Positions 33,804 through 42,162 of a stretch of DNA of 64,000 nt are shown here, piece by piece. Below the pieces are notes generated by a model. That model saw nothing but the letters and a program-made list of their open reading frames with translations, made no database searches and was not told the origin of the DNA. The stretch is taken from contig JAHRYV010000006.1 in the NCBI GenBank assembly GCA_020621965.1, positions 24,849 to 88,848 on the forward strand. Direction: 5' to 3'. A program made the position numbers and the translations under genes. How positions within the stretch are numbered: the first letter of the stretch is position 1; every line of letters begins with the position of its first letter. This stretch comes from Curvibacter sp. GTDB taxonomy: Bacteria; Pseudomonadota; Gammaproteobacteria; Burkholderiales; Burkholderiaceae_C.

Positions 33804-33858
33804 GCGGAGATTGTGGGGTGCAATCTCCGCAGCGTCAATTATTTGCCGCAGATTGTGC
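33803..33858. promoter_or_regulatory. Palindromic repeats at the fic start (candidate autoregulatory operator)
   Basis: TGCGGAGATTG (33803-33813) and CAATCTCCGCA (33821-33831) are a perfect 11-bp inverted repeat with a 7-base spacer, starting on the first base of the fic start codon. A related copy, CCGCA-GATTG-TGCGG, follows at about 33843-33857. The site spans the ribosome-binding region and probably the promoter. Confidence 0.5.
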
Positions 33859-34011
33859 GGATATTGAGCTGTCGAATCGCCGCATTCAGGCGAAAGTATC
33901 GAATGAAGATACCTTGAATACAAAATTGCGTGACTTGTATCGAAATCAGCCGCCATTTCAGGTGCGGCCTCGCACACTCCGCCGCATGTTCAACCACCCG
34001 AAGGGGTTTAC

Positions 34012-34473
34012 ATGCAAGTCCTGATTCACCGTGATACCAAAGCCTGGTCCCTGCAGGTCTGGCTTTCCTTCCTGGCCGCCGTCTTCCTCTGCGGCGTGGG
34101 CCTGGCCTGGTTGCCGGGCAAGGACCTGGACCGGGCCTTCATGGTCATGGGTTATTTCTTCTGCCTCTCCGCCGCCTTTGTGCTGGCCAAGTTCGTGCGC
34201 GACAACGAGAAGGCGCAGGCCGAGGGCAAGGCGGTCGACTCGCCGATGTTCAAGTACGTGGTCTGGTCCGGTTTCTTGCTGGCCATGGCGCTCACGGGCT
34301 GGGGCCTGCTGCGCATGGAGATCAGCGAGACCTACAAAGCCTTTCTGGGCGTGAGCTGGCTCTACCTGATCACCACCACCTTCACCTTGGCCAAGACCCT
34401 GCGTGACAAACACGAGGCCGACCTGGCCGAAGCCCGCCTGGACGGCCGCCGCAGCGCGCTGCGCGGCGAATGA
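34012..34473 (+). CDS. YiaA/YiaB-type inner-membrane protein
   Basis: 153 residues with four membrane helices in two repeated pairs: WSLQVWLSFLAAVFLCGVGLAWLPG and GYFFCLSAAFVLAKFVRDNEKA, then VVWSGFLLAMALTGWGLL and SWLYLITTTFTLAKTLRDKHEA. Both pairs end with a K-x-(V/L)-R-D motif, the hallmark of the YiaA/YiaB repeat. No known function. AAGGGG precedes the ATG. The AT-rich segment at 33890-33960 upstream, with near-palindromic ATACAA/TTGTAT, is the probable promoter. Confidence 0.82.
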   Translation: MQVLIHRDTKAWSLQVWLSFLAAVFLCGVGLAWLPGKDLDRAFMVMGYFFCLSAAFVLAKFVRDNEKAQAEGKAVDSPMFKYVVWSGFLLAMALTGWGLLRMEISETYKAFLGVSWLYLITTTFTLAKTLRDKHEADLAEARLDGRRSALRGE

Positions 34474-34499
34474 ACGGCTCAACAGCTCAAGGAGTCCTC

Positions 34500-34955
34500 A
34501 TGAAACAACGTCTCTTGTCCCTGGCGCTGGCCGCCGCCCTGACCGTGGGCAGCCTCGGCGCCGCACCGGCCCACGCCCACACCGATGCCTCGGCGCTCAG
34601 CACGCTGTCGGCCCTGCCCATCGCCTCGGTGGTGGTGGCCGGCAGCGCGGTGGCCGCGGCCGCCGTCGTCATCCCGGTGGCGCTGTCGACCGCCGGCGCG
34701 CTGCTGGTGGTGAAGACCATCGAGTCCACCGCGCGCGGCACCCTCATCGTGCTGGAAAGCCTGTCCGACGGCGCCACCGTCAGCCTCGAATTCATCGGCA
34801 AGGGCCTGGCCGGCTCCGTGGTCGGCGTCGGCACGGTGCTGGCCGTGAGCGTGATCGGCGCCGGTGTGGTGCTGTCGGCGGCGGGCGAGGCCATTGCCTT
34901 CATTCCCAACGCGCTGGGCCGGGCCCTGCTGCACAACGAGCGGGTGACCTTATGA
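34500..34955 (+). CDS. Exported small hydrophobic protein of unknown function
   Basis: 151 residues with a signal peptide (MKQRLLSLALAAALTVGSLGAAPAHA). The mature part is Ala/Val/Gly-rich with two or three long hydrophobic stretches (IASVVVAGSAVAAAAVVIPVAL, GSVVGVGTVLAVSVIGAGVVL). It is 26 bases after the YiaA/B gene and its stop overlaps the DUF2145 gene start (ATGA). Probably a periplasmic or membrane-associated partner of the DUF2145 protein. No recognised family. Confidence 0.7.
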   Translation: MKQRLLSLALAAALTVGSLGAAPAHAHTDASALSTLSALPIASVVVAGSAVAAAAVVIPVALSTAGALLVVKTIESTARGTLIVLESLSDGATVSLEFIGKGLAGSVVGVGTVLAVSVIGAGVVLSAAGEAIAFIPNALGRALLHNERVTL

Positions 34956-35770
34956 GCGCGGCGCTGATGACAACGCTGCGCCGCGGGCTCGGCGCCTTGC
35001 TGGCCGCCACGCTGCTGGCCGCGGCCCCCGCCCACGCCGGGCGCAGCTGTGAGAACCGCCCGCTGCAGGCCATCACCGTGGAGCGCGGCCTCTCGCTGGC
35101 CGAGCGCACGCTTTACGCGCTGGAGACCAGCGGCGCCCAGGTGGTGCTGCTGGCGCGTGCCGGGCAGGACCTCACCAAATACGGCCTGCGCTGGTCGCAC
35201 CTGGGTTTTGCGTACAAGCAGCCGGACGGCAACGGGGGTCACGTCTGGCGCGTGCTGCACAAGCTCAACCACTGCGGCACACAGGAGGCGGCGATCTACC
35301 GCCAGGGCCTGGGTGAGTTTTTCCTCGACGACCTCTGGCGTCTGGAGGCGGCCTGGGTGGTGCCCACGCCCGAGGTGCAAGCGCGCCTGCAGGCCCTGCT
35401 GCTGGACCGGCATCGCGCCACGGCCCTGCACCACGCGCCCTACAACATCGTCAGCTATCCCTGGAGCCGCAAGTACCAGCAGAGCAACCAGTGGGCCATC
35501 GAGACGCTGGCGGCGGCCATGGAGCCCTCGGTCTACTCGCGTGAGCGCGCGCAGCAGTGGCTGCAGTTCAAGGGCTACCGGCCCAGCGTGCTCATCATCG
35601 GCCCCTTCACCCGGCTCGGCGGGCGCCTGAGCGCGGCCAACGTGGCCTTCGACGACCACCCGAGCGAGAAGCGCTTCAACGACCGCATCGAGACCGTCAC
35701 CGTGGACTCGGTCTTCGCCTGGCTGCAGCAGGCCCAGCTGGGCGGCGCGCCGGTGGTGACGCGTTACTGA
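34952..35770 (+). CDS. Exported DUF2145 family protein
   Basis: 272 residues with a signal peptide (LGALLAATLLAAAPAHA). The DUF2145 pattern is visible: LSLAERTLYALETSGAQVVLLARAGQDLTKYGLRWSHLGFAY, then WRVLHKLNHCGTQEAAIYRQGLGEFFLDDL and PYNIVSYPWSRKYQQSNQWAIETLAAAM. The first segment with SHLGF resembles NlpC/P60-like papain-fold enzymes, but catalytic residues are not certain. Four-base overlap with the preceding exported protein suggests a shared function. Confidence 0.8.
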   Translation: MSAALMTTLRRGLGALLAATLLAAAPAHAGRSCENRPLQAITVERGLSLAERTLYALETSGAQVVLLARAGQDLTKYGLRWSHLGFAYKQPDGNGGHVWRVLHKLNHCGTQEAAIYRQGLGEFFLDDLWRLEAAWVVPTPEVQARLQALLLDRHRATALHHAPYNIVSYPWSRKYQQSNQWAIETLAAAMEPSVYSRERAQQWLQFKGYRPSVLIIGPFTRLGGRLSAANVAFDDHPSEKRFNDRIETVTVDSVFAWLQQAQLGGAPVVTRY

Positions 35771-35829
35771 ATGTTGCAGGGGCGTGATGCAGAATGCGCG
35801 CAGATCAAGACAGACAAGGGAGTGAGACC

Positions 35830-37539
35830 ATGCAGTTTCCGTTGATGTTCGCCCTTACGGGCACGGTGCAGGGCTGGGTGCTCTGGTGGCTGTGGCGCGC
35901 CTTCGAGCACAAGACCTGGCCGGCCACCGAGCCGATGCTGCTCACCGGCCTGCTCTACGCCGCGCTGGCCGTGCCGCTGGTGATCTACGGCACGCAGAAC
36001 GTCGAAGGCCTGCCGCGCACGGCGCGGCGCGTGGCGGTGGTGTTCTATGGGCTGCTCTATGCGGCCCTGGGCGCGGGCACGGCCTGGGCCGCCGGTGTGA
36101 CGGGGGTGGCCACCGGCGTGCGCTTCCCCGATGCGCTGGCCGCGCTGGTGCTGGGCTTCGTCAGCCTGGGCCTGCTGTGCGGCTTCGACTTCGGGGCGCG
36201 CCGCTGGCGCTACGAGCGCCTGTTCCACTACGCCTGGCGCAACGGCATCCTGCTGGCCACGGCCTGGGCCATGGTGGGCATCGTCTGGCTGGTGCTGTAC
36301 GCCGGCGCGGGGCTGATGTCGCTGATCGGCGTGAAGTGGGTGCTGGAGATGATCCGCAAGCCGGTGTTCATCTTCCCGGTCACGGGCCTGGTGGCGGCGG
36401 GCGCCTTTGCCCTGGGGCTGGCGCGCGCGAGCATGACCGAGACCATCCGCCGCTTCACCCTCTCCATCGCCGCCTGGCTGTTGCCGCTGGTGCTGTTCTT
36501 CGCCGTGCTGTGGGTGCTGGCGGTGCCGTTCACGGGGCTGGAGCCGCTGTTCAAGACACGCAGCGCGGCCCTGATGATGCTGGCCTTCACCGCCCTGGCG
36601 GTGGGCTTCGCCAACTGTGCCTACCAGGACGGCGAGCAGCCTTGGCCTTACCCGCTTTGGCTGAGCCGCGGCACACAGGCGGCCTGGCTGGCCCTGGTGG
36701 TGGTGGTGGGCGTGGCCTGGTGGGCGCTGGGCCTGCGCGTGGCGCAGCACGGCTGGTCCGAGGACCGCCTGTGGGCGGCGCTGGTGGCGACGCTGGCCAG
36801 CGTCTACGCGGTGGGCTACGCCTTGTCGTGGCTGCGGCCCGGGCGCTGGATGCGCGCCATGGCGCCCACCAACATCGTGGCCGCACTGCTGCTGTGTGCG
36901 GGTGTGCTGCTCTATCTGGCGCCGCCCACCCATGTGCGGCGCCTGGCCGTGGCCGCGCACCTGGCCCATGTGCAGGACAAGCAGGGCCAGCAGGAGCCGG
37001 ATTGGGACTATCTGCGCTGGGACTCGGGGCGCTTTGGCCGCGAGGCCCTGCAGGCCATGGCGAGCGGGCAGGGCGTGCCGGCCGGCCAGCCCTGGGCCCA
37101 GCAGGCCGCGCGCCTGCTGGCGCAGGAGAGCCGCTACGACCACCGGCCGCAGGTGCTGCTGAGCGCGCAGCAGCTGCAGGAGAAGTTCAAGGTCTATCCG
37201 CAGGGCCGCAGTCTGCCGCCGAGTTTCCTGCGCTACGCGCAGGGCCAGCAGCTCCCCTGGGAGCTGCAGCGCTGCTTCAAGGCGGCGGCGAGCTGCCCGG
37301 TCTGGCTGGGCGACCTCAACGGCGACAAGCAGGACGAGCTGCTGCTGTTCGGCACGGGCTGGAACGGCGCCGTGTTCACGGCCACGGGGGACAGCTGGCG
37401 CCAGGCGGGGCACTTCCGGGCCACAGGTACCCGGGACAAGTTCGATCCAGCCCAGCTGGAAGGTGCGCGCCAGGTCGCGCCGCAATGGAGCGACCTGCAG
37501 GTGCAGGGTCAGCGGCTGCGGGTGCAGCTCAACCACTGA
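35830..37539 (+). CDS. DUF4153-type multi-spanning membrane protein
   Basis: 569 residues from the ATG at 35830, with GGGAGTGAG in front. About twelve membrane helices occupy residues 1-370. The conserved centre is YAWRNGILLATAWAMVGIVWLVLYAGAGLMSLIGVKW and AFALGLARASMTETIRRFTLSIAAWLLPLVLFFAVLWVL, typical of DUF4153. The last 190 residues are soluble and unlike the family core, with an FG-GAP-like WLGDLNGDKQDELLLFGTG segment whose D-x-N-G-D-x-x-D-E loop could bind calcium. Function unknown. Confidence 0.8.
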   Translation: MQFPLMFALTGTVQGWVLWWLWRAFEHKTWPATEPMLLTGLLYAALAVPLVIYGTQNVEGLPRTARRVAVVFYGLLYAALGAGTAWAAGVTGVATGVRFPDALAALVLGFVSLGLLCGFDFGARRWRYERLFHYAWRNGILLATAWAMVGIVWLVLYAGAGLMSLIGVKWVLEMIRKPVFIFPVTGLVAAGAFALGLARASMTETIRRFTLSIAAWLLPLVLFFAVLWVLAVPFTGLEPLFKTRSAALMMLAFTALAVGFANCAYQDGEQPWPYPLWLSRGTQAAWLALVVVVGVAWWALGLRVAQHGWSEDRLWAALVATLASVYAVGYALSWLRPGRWMRAMAPTNIVAALLLCAGVLLYLAPPTHVRRLAVAAHLAHVQDKQGQQEPDWDYLRWDSGRFGREALQAMASGQGVPAGQPWAQQAARLLAQESRYDHRPQVLLSAQQLQEKFKVYPQGRSLPPSFLRYAQGQQLPWELQRCFKAAASCPVWLGDLNGDKQDELLLFGTGWNGAVFTATGDSWRQAGHFRATGTRDKFDPAQLEGARQVAPQWSDLQVQGQRLRVQLNH

Positions 37540-37552
37540 GGCGGGCGGCGCC

Positions 37553-40255
37553 TCAGGTGCGGGCGCGCCGCCGCGCCCGCACCACGAGCTTGCGCAGCTC
37601 CTCGGTCCACAGCACCGCGCTGGCCAGTGCCAGCAGCGTCAGCAGGGTCGCCAGCGGCAGCGGCGCGGTGTGGAACAGCGTGTTCATCGGCGGGGCGTAC
37701 AGCACGGCCAGCTGCAGCAGCACCGACAGCAGCAGGCCGCCGAGCAGCCAGCGGTTGCGCAGCAGCCCCAAGCGCAGGGCCGAGGCGCTGGCCGACTGGC
37801 AGTTCATCACGTTGAACCACTGGCACATGGCCAGCGCGGTGAAGGTCTCGGTGCGTACCAGTGCCTCGGGCACGCCCTGGGACAGGCGCCACGCGAACCA
37901 GCCGAAGCACACCGCCACTGCGACGCCCGACATCAGCAGCACCCGCACCAGCATGCCGCGGTCGACCAGCGGGTCGTTGCGCGGCACCGGGGCGCGCCGC
38001 ATCTCGTCGCCGTCGGGCGGGTCCATCACCAGGTTCACCGTCAGGGTGCCCTCGGTCACGATGTTGATCCACAGGATCTGCACCGCCGCCAGCGGCAGCG
38101 GGTAACCGGCCAGCAGCGCCAGCAGCAGGAGCACCACCTCGTCGATGGAGGTGGCGAACAGGTAGAGGATGACCTTCTTCAGGTTGGCGTAGACCACCCG
38201 GCCCTGTTCCACCGCGCCGACGATGGTGGCGAAGTTGTCGTCGGTGATGACGATTTTGGCTGCGCTCTTGGCCACCTCGGTGCCGGTGATGCCCATGGCC
38301 ACGCCGACGTCGGCGCGGGCCAGCGCCGGCGCGTCGTTGACGCCGTCGCCCGTCATGGCCACGGTCTCGCCGCGCGCCTGCAGCGCCTCCACGATGCGCA
38401 GCTTCTGCGCCGGCTGCACACGCGCGAAGACGGCGATCTGCGGCAGCTCCTCGTGCAGATCTCTTTCGCCCATGCGCTCGAGCTCGGGGCCGTCGACGGC
38501 GCGGTCCTCGCCGCGCGCAATGCCCAGCGCGCGTGCGATGGCCAGGCCGGTGAGCTTGTGGTCGCCGGTGACCATCACTGTGCGGATGCCAGCGGCGCGG
38601 CAGGCGGCCACCGCCACCTTGACCTCTTCGCGCGGCGGGTCGATCTGGCCGATCAGGCCCAGCAGGCGCGCACGCCCGACCAGGCCCTCGAAGTCGGCGC
38701 CGGGGTCGAGCACATCGTCGTCCACCACGGCGCAGGCCAGCACACGCAGCGCCTGTGTGGCCATGGCCTCGGAGGCGGCGCGGGCTGCGTGCACCAGGGC
38801 GACGTCCGCCGGCGCGCACAGGCGCAGCACGGCTTCGGGTGCACCCTTGATCAGCACGCGGCGTGGCGCCTCGGCCAGGCGGTGGCGCGTGGCCATGAGC
38901 TGGGTGTCGGAGTCGAAGGGCAGCTCGGCCTCGCGCGGGGCGGCCAGGCGCAGCGCGGCCAAGTCCAGCCCGGCCTTGCGCGCCAGCACCAGCAGCGCGC
39001 CCTCGGTCGGGTCGCCCAGCACGCCCCAGGCACCGCGTTCTTCTTCGGGTGGCAGCAGCTCGGCGTCGTTGCACAGCGCGGCCGTCGTCAGCAGCGCCCG
39101 CACGGCCGGCTCCGCGGCGTCGACGGCGCGGTCGTTTTCACGCAGGGCACCCACCGGCGTGTAGCCGATGCCCTCCACCGCGATCGAACGGCCACCCGGC
39201 AGCCAGAGGGCGATGGCGGTCATCTCGTTGCGCGTGAGCGTGCCGGTCTTGTCGCTGCAGATCACGGTGGTGGAGCCCAGCGTCTCCACAGCCGAGAGGC
39301 GGCGGATGATGGCACCGCGCTCGGCCATGCGCTGCATGCCCACGGCCAGCGCGATGGTCATGGCCACGGGCAGGCCCTCGGGCACCATGGACACCATCTG
39401 GCTGATGGCCACCATCAGCACCTCGGCCAGCGGCAGCGCGCGCCACAGGCCCAGCACCACCACCAGCACGAACAGCCCCAGGGCTGCGCCCACCAGCATG
39501 CGGCCAAACTGCTCCAGTCGCTGTTCCAGCGGCGTCTTGGGTTCTTCGGCCCGCTCCGTCAGGCCGGCAATGCGACCAACCTCGGTGTGCACGCCGGTGG
39601 CCACCACCACGGCGCGCGCACGCCCGGCGGTGGCATGCGTGCCGGAATACACCATGTTGTGGCGGTCGGCCAGACCGGTGAGCGCGGCCACCGCCACCAC
39701 CGATTTGCCCACCGGCACCGATTCGCCCGTCAGCGCGGCCTCGGCCATCTGCAGCTGCGCGGCCTCGACCAAGCGCGCGTCGGCGGCCACGGCGTCGCCC
39801 GCGGCCAGCAGCATGATGTCGCCCGGCACCAGCTCGTGGGCTTCGAGCACCTGCTCCTGCCCCTCGCGCAGCACACGCACGCGCAGCGTGGCCAGGCGGC
39901 GCAGCGCAGCCATGGAGCGCTCGGCGCGACCTTCCTGGAAGCTGCCGATCAGCGCGTTGACCAGCACCACGGCCAGGATCACGGCGGCGTCCCCGTGGTG
40001 GTCGAGCGCCACCGCCAGCACGGCGGCCACGAAGAGGATGTAGATCAGCGGGCTCTTGAACTGGCGCGCGAAGGTGCGCCACAGCGGCTTGGGCGGCGGC
40101 TCGGGCAGGGCGTTGTCGCCGTGTTCGGCGCGCCGGCGCTGCACGGCGGCCGCGTCCAGGCCCTGCCGGGGATCAACGCCGCAGCGCACCAGCGCCTGCG
40201 CGGCCTCCAGCGCATGCCAGTCGGTATGGGGGAGATCGGTGTGGGGCGAGGGCAC
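37553..40255 (-). CDS. Cation-transporting P-type ATPase (type II, Ca2+/Mg2+/K+ class)
   Basis: 900 residues. I prefer the GTG at 40255 because AGGAG lies 8 bases upstream; a GTG at 40303 would add 16 residues. Order: cation-ATPase N-terminal domain (WHALEAAQALVRCGVDP), actuator TGES (AEAALTGESVPVGKS), a PEGLP motif in helix 4 (SMVPEGLPVAMTIAL), phosphorylation site SDKTGTLT, ATP-binding KGAPEA, and MVTGDHKLT with TGDGVNDAPAL. The PEGLP motif and length match PMCA/SERCA-like pumps such as MgtA relatives and Na+/Ca2+ ATPases, not heavy-metal pumps (no CPC, no N-terminal GMTCxxC). Substrate undecided. Confidence 0.88.
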   Translation of the reverse strand: MPSPHTDLPHTDWHALEAAQALVRCGVDPRQGLDAAAVQRRRAEHGDNALPEPPPKPLWRTFARQFKSPLIYILFVAAVLAVALDHHGDAAVILAVVLVNALIGSFQEGRAERSMAALRRLATLRVRVLREGQEQVLEAHELVPGDIMLLAAGDAVAADARLVEAAQLQMAEAALTGESVPVGKSVVAVAALTGLADRHNMVYSGTHATAGRARAVVVATGVHTEVGRIAGLTERAEEPKTPLEQRLEQFGRMLVGAALGLFVLVVVLGLWRALPLAEVLMVAISQMVSMVPEGLPVAMTIALAVGMQRMAERGAIIRRLSAVETLGSTTVICSDKTGTLTRNEMTAIALWLPGGRSIAVEGIGYTPVGALRENDRAVDAAEPAVRALLTTAALCNDAELLPPEEERGAWGVLGDPTEGALLVLARKAGLDLAALRLAAPREAELPFDSDTQLMATRHRLAEAPRRVLIKGAPEAVLRLCAPADVALVHAARAASEAMATQALRVLACAVVDDDVLDPGADFEGLVGRARLLGLIGQIDPPREEVKVAVAACRAAGIRTVMVTGDHKLTGLAIARALGIARGEDRAVDGPELERMGERDLHEELPQIAVFARVQPAQKLRIVEALQARGETVAMTGDGVNDAPALARADVGVAMGITGTEVAKSAAKIVITDDNFATIVGAVEQGRVVYANLKKVILYLFATSIDEVVLLLLALLAGYPLPLAAVQILWINIVTEGTLTVNLVMDPPDGDEMRRAPVPRNDPLVDRGMLVRVLLMSGVAVAVCFGWFAWRLSQGVPEALVRTETFTALAMCQWFNVMNCQSASASALRLGLLRNRWLLGGLLLSVLLQLAVLYAPPMNTLFHTAPLPLATLLTLLALASAVLWTEELRKLVVRARRRART

Positions 40256-40399
40256 GCGGGGCTCTCCTGCAAGTGAGGCACCCCCATTATGCGGAGGCGC
40301 CACGCCGCCAGCCCGACGCAGCTGTGGGGACTTGTGGTGCGCGGTGGTGCCGCGCGCGGGCTTGCGTTATCGTTCATCGAACCAGTCCGCAAGCCGCCT

Positions 40400-42109
40400 A
40401 TGCCTCACGACGTCAGCCTGATCGCCACCATCGCCGCCGGCTTCGGCCTGGCGATGGTGCTCGGCCTCATCGCCAGCAACCTGCGCATGCCGCCGCTGGT
40501 GGGCTACCTGCTGGCCGGCGTGGTGATCAGTCCCGCTACGCCAGGTTTCGTGGGCGACGTGAAGCTGGCCGGCCAGCTGGCCGAGATCGGCGTCATGCTG
40601 CTGATGTTCGGCGTCGGCCTGCACTTCTCGCTGCGCGAACTGCTGGCGGTGCGGCGCATCGCGGTGCCGGGCGCCATCGTGCAGATCGCCGTGGCCGTGG
40701 CGCTGGGCATGGGCGTGGCCCTGAGCTGGGGCTGGCACTGGGGCGGGGCGCTGATCTTCGGCCTGTGCCTGTCGGTGGCCAGCACCGTGGTGCTGCTGCG
40801 CGCGCTGGAGGCGAAAGGATTGCTCGACAGCATCAACGGCCGCATCGCAGTGGGCTGGCTGGTGGTGGAAGACCTGGTCATGGTGCTGGTGCTCGTGCTG
40901 GTGCCGGCCCTGGCCGGGTTGATGAGCGGCGGCGGGCCGGGGGCGGGCGACCTGTGGGCCACCGTGGGCTGGACGCTGGCCAAGGTGGCGGCCTTCATCG
41001 CCATGATGCTGGTGGTGGGGCGGCGTGTGTTCCCCAAGCTGCTGTGGTGGGTGGCGCGCACCGGCTCGCGTGAGCTGTTCACGCTGTGCGTGATCGCCGC
41101 GGCCATCGGCGTGGCCTTCGGCGCGGCCCTGCTGTTCGACGTGTCCTTCGCGCTGGGTGCCTTCTTCGCCGGCATGATGATGCGCGAGTCCGAGTACAGC
41201 CACCGCGCGGCCGACGAGTCGCTGCCGCTGCGCGACGCCTTTGCCGTGCTGTTCTTCGTCTCGGTGGGCATGCTGTTCGATCCGGCCGTGCTCTGGCAGC
41301 AGCCGCTCAAGGTGCTGGCGGTGGTGGCCATCATCCTGCTGGGCAAGACGCTGGCGGCCATCGGCCTGGTGCTGCTGTTCCGCTACCCGCTCAACACCGC
41401 GCTGACCATCGGCGCCAGCCTGGCGCAGATCGGCGAGTTCTCCTTCATCCTGGCCGGCATGGGCGTGGCCCTGCAGCTGCTGCCCGCCGAGGGCCAGAGC
41501 CTGGTGCTGGCCGGGGCGCTGATCTCCATTGCGCTCAACAGCGCGGTGTTCGCCGCCATCGGGCCGCTGCAGCAGTGGCTGCGCCAGCGCTCCGAGCTGG
41601 TGCGCCGCTTCGAGCAGCGCGACGATCCGCTGGCCGAGCTGCCCATGAGCACCGACCCCAAGCAGCTCGCCGGGCAGGTGGTGCTGGTGGGTTACGGCAG
41701 CGTGGGCCGGCGCATGGCGGCCGAGCTGCAGGCGCAGCAGGTGCCGTTTGTGGTGGCCGAGCAGAACCGCGAGCTGGTGGAAGCGCTGCGCCGCCAGAAC
41801 ATCCCCGCCGTCAGCGGCGACGCCGCCGAGCCCGAGGTGCTGATCCAGGCCCACATCGCGCGCGCCGCCATGCTGGTCATCACGCCGCCGGATTCCATGC
41901 GCGCGCGCCGCATGGTGGAGATCGCCCGCACGCTCAACCCCAAGGTGCAGGTGCTGCTGCGCACCCTCAGCGAGGACGAAGCCGTGCTGCTGCGCCGCGA
42001 AGGCCTGGGCACGGTGTTCCTGGGCAAGGAGGAGCTCTCGCGCAGCATGACCACCCAGGTGCTGGACCAGATGCGCCCGCACCACGGCAGCGTGCCCGTG
42101 CGTTCTTGA
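40400..42109 (+). CDS. ybaL: CPA2-family cation:proton antiporter with RCK/TrkA-N domain (YbaL/KefB type)
   Basis: 569 residues from the ATG at 40400. Residues 1-390 form the Na+/H+-exchanger domain (MPPLVGYLLAGVVISPATPGF; GRIAVGWLVVEDLVMVLVLVLVP; FDVSFALGAFFAGMMMRESEYSHRAADESLPLRDAFAVLFFVSVGMLFDP). Residues about 415-540 are an NAD-binding RCK domain (VVLVGYGSVGRRMAAELQAQQVPFVVAEQNRE). No TrkA-C is visible. It is likely a K+/H+ antiporter gated by nucleotide or redox state. It diverges from the P-type ATPase gene. Confidence 0.88.
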   Translation: MPHDVSLIATIAAGFGLAMVLGLIASNLRMPPLVGYLLAGVVISPATPGFVGDVKLAGQLAEIGVMLLMFGVGLHFSLRELLAVRRIAVPGAIVQIAVAVALGMGVALSWGWHWGGALIFGLCLSVASTVVLLRALEAKGLLDSINGRIAVGWLVVEDLVMVLVLVLVPALAGLMSGGGPGAGDLWATVGWTLAKVAAFIAMMLVVGRRVFPKLLWWVARTGSRELFTLCVIAAAIGVAFGAALLFDVSFALGAFFAGMMMRESEYSHRAADESLPLRDAFAVLFFVSVGMLFDPAVLWQQPLKVLAVVAIILLGKTLAAIGLVLLFRYPLNTALTIGASLAQIGEFSFILAGMGVALQLLPAEGQSLVLAGALISIALNSAVFAAIGPLQQWLRQRSELVRRFEQRDDPLAELPMSTDPKQLAGQVVLVGYGSVGRRMAAELQAQQVPFVVAEQNRELVEALRRQNIPAVSGDAAEPEVLIQAHIARAAMLVITPPDSMRARRMVEIARTLNPKVQVLLRTLSEDEAVLLRREGLGTVFLGKEELSRSMTTQVLDQMRPHHGSVPVRS

Positions 42110-42162
42110 GCGCGCGGGCCGGGGCGGCGTAAGATCAAAACCCCAAGAAGGAGGAACGTCCC

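Noticed and set aside
37463..40276. Plus-strand open frame of over 900 codons
   Set aside because: Antisense to the P-type ATPase, whose motifs are complete on the minus strand. The predicted protein is His/Gln/Gly-rich with no domain.
40256..40303. GTG at 40303 as start of the P-type ATPase
   Set aside because: The GTG at 40255 has AGGAG at proper spacing; the extra 16 residues look unconserved. The longer form is not excluded.
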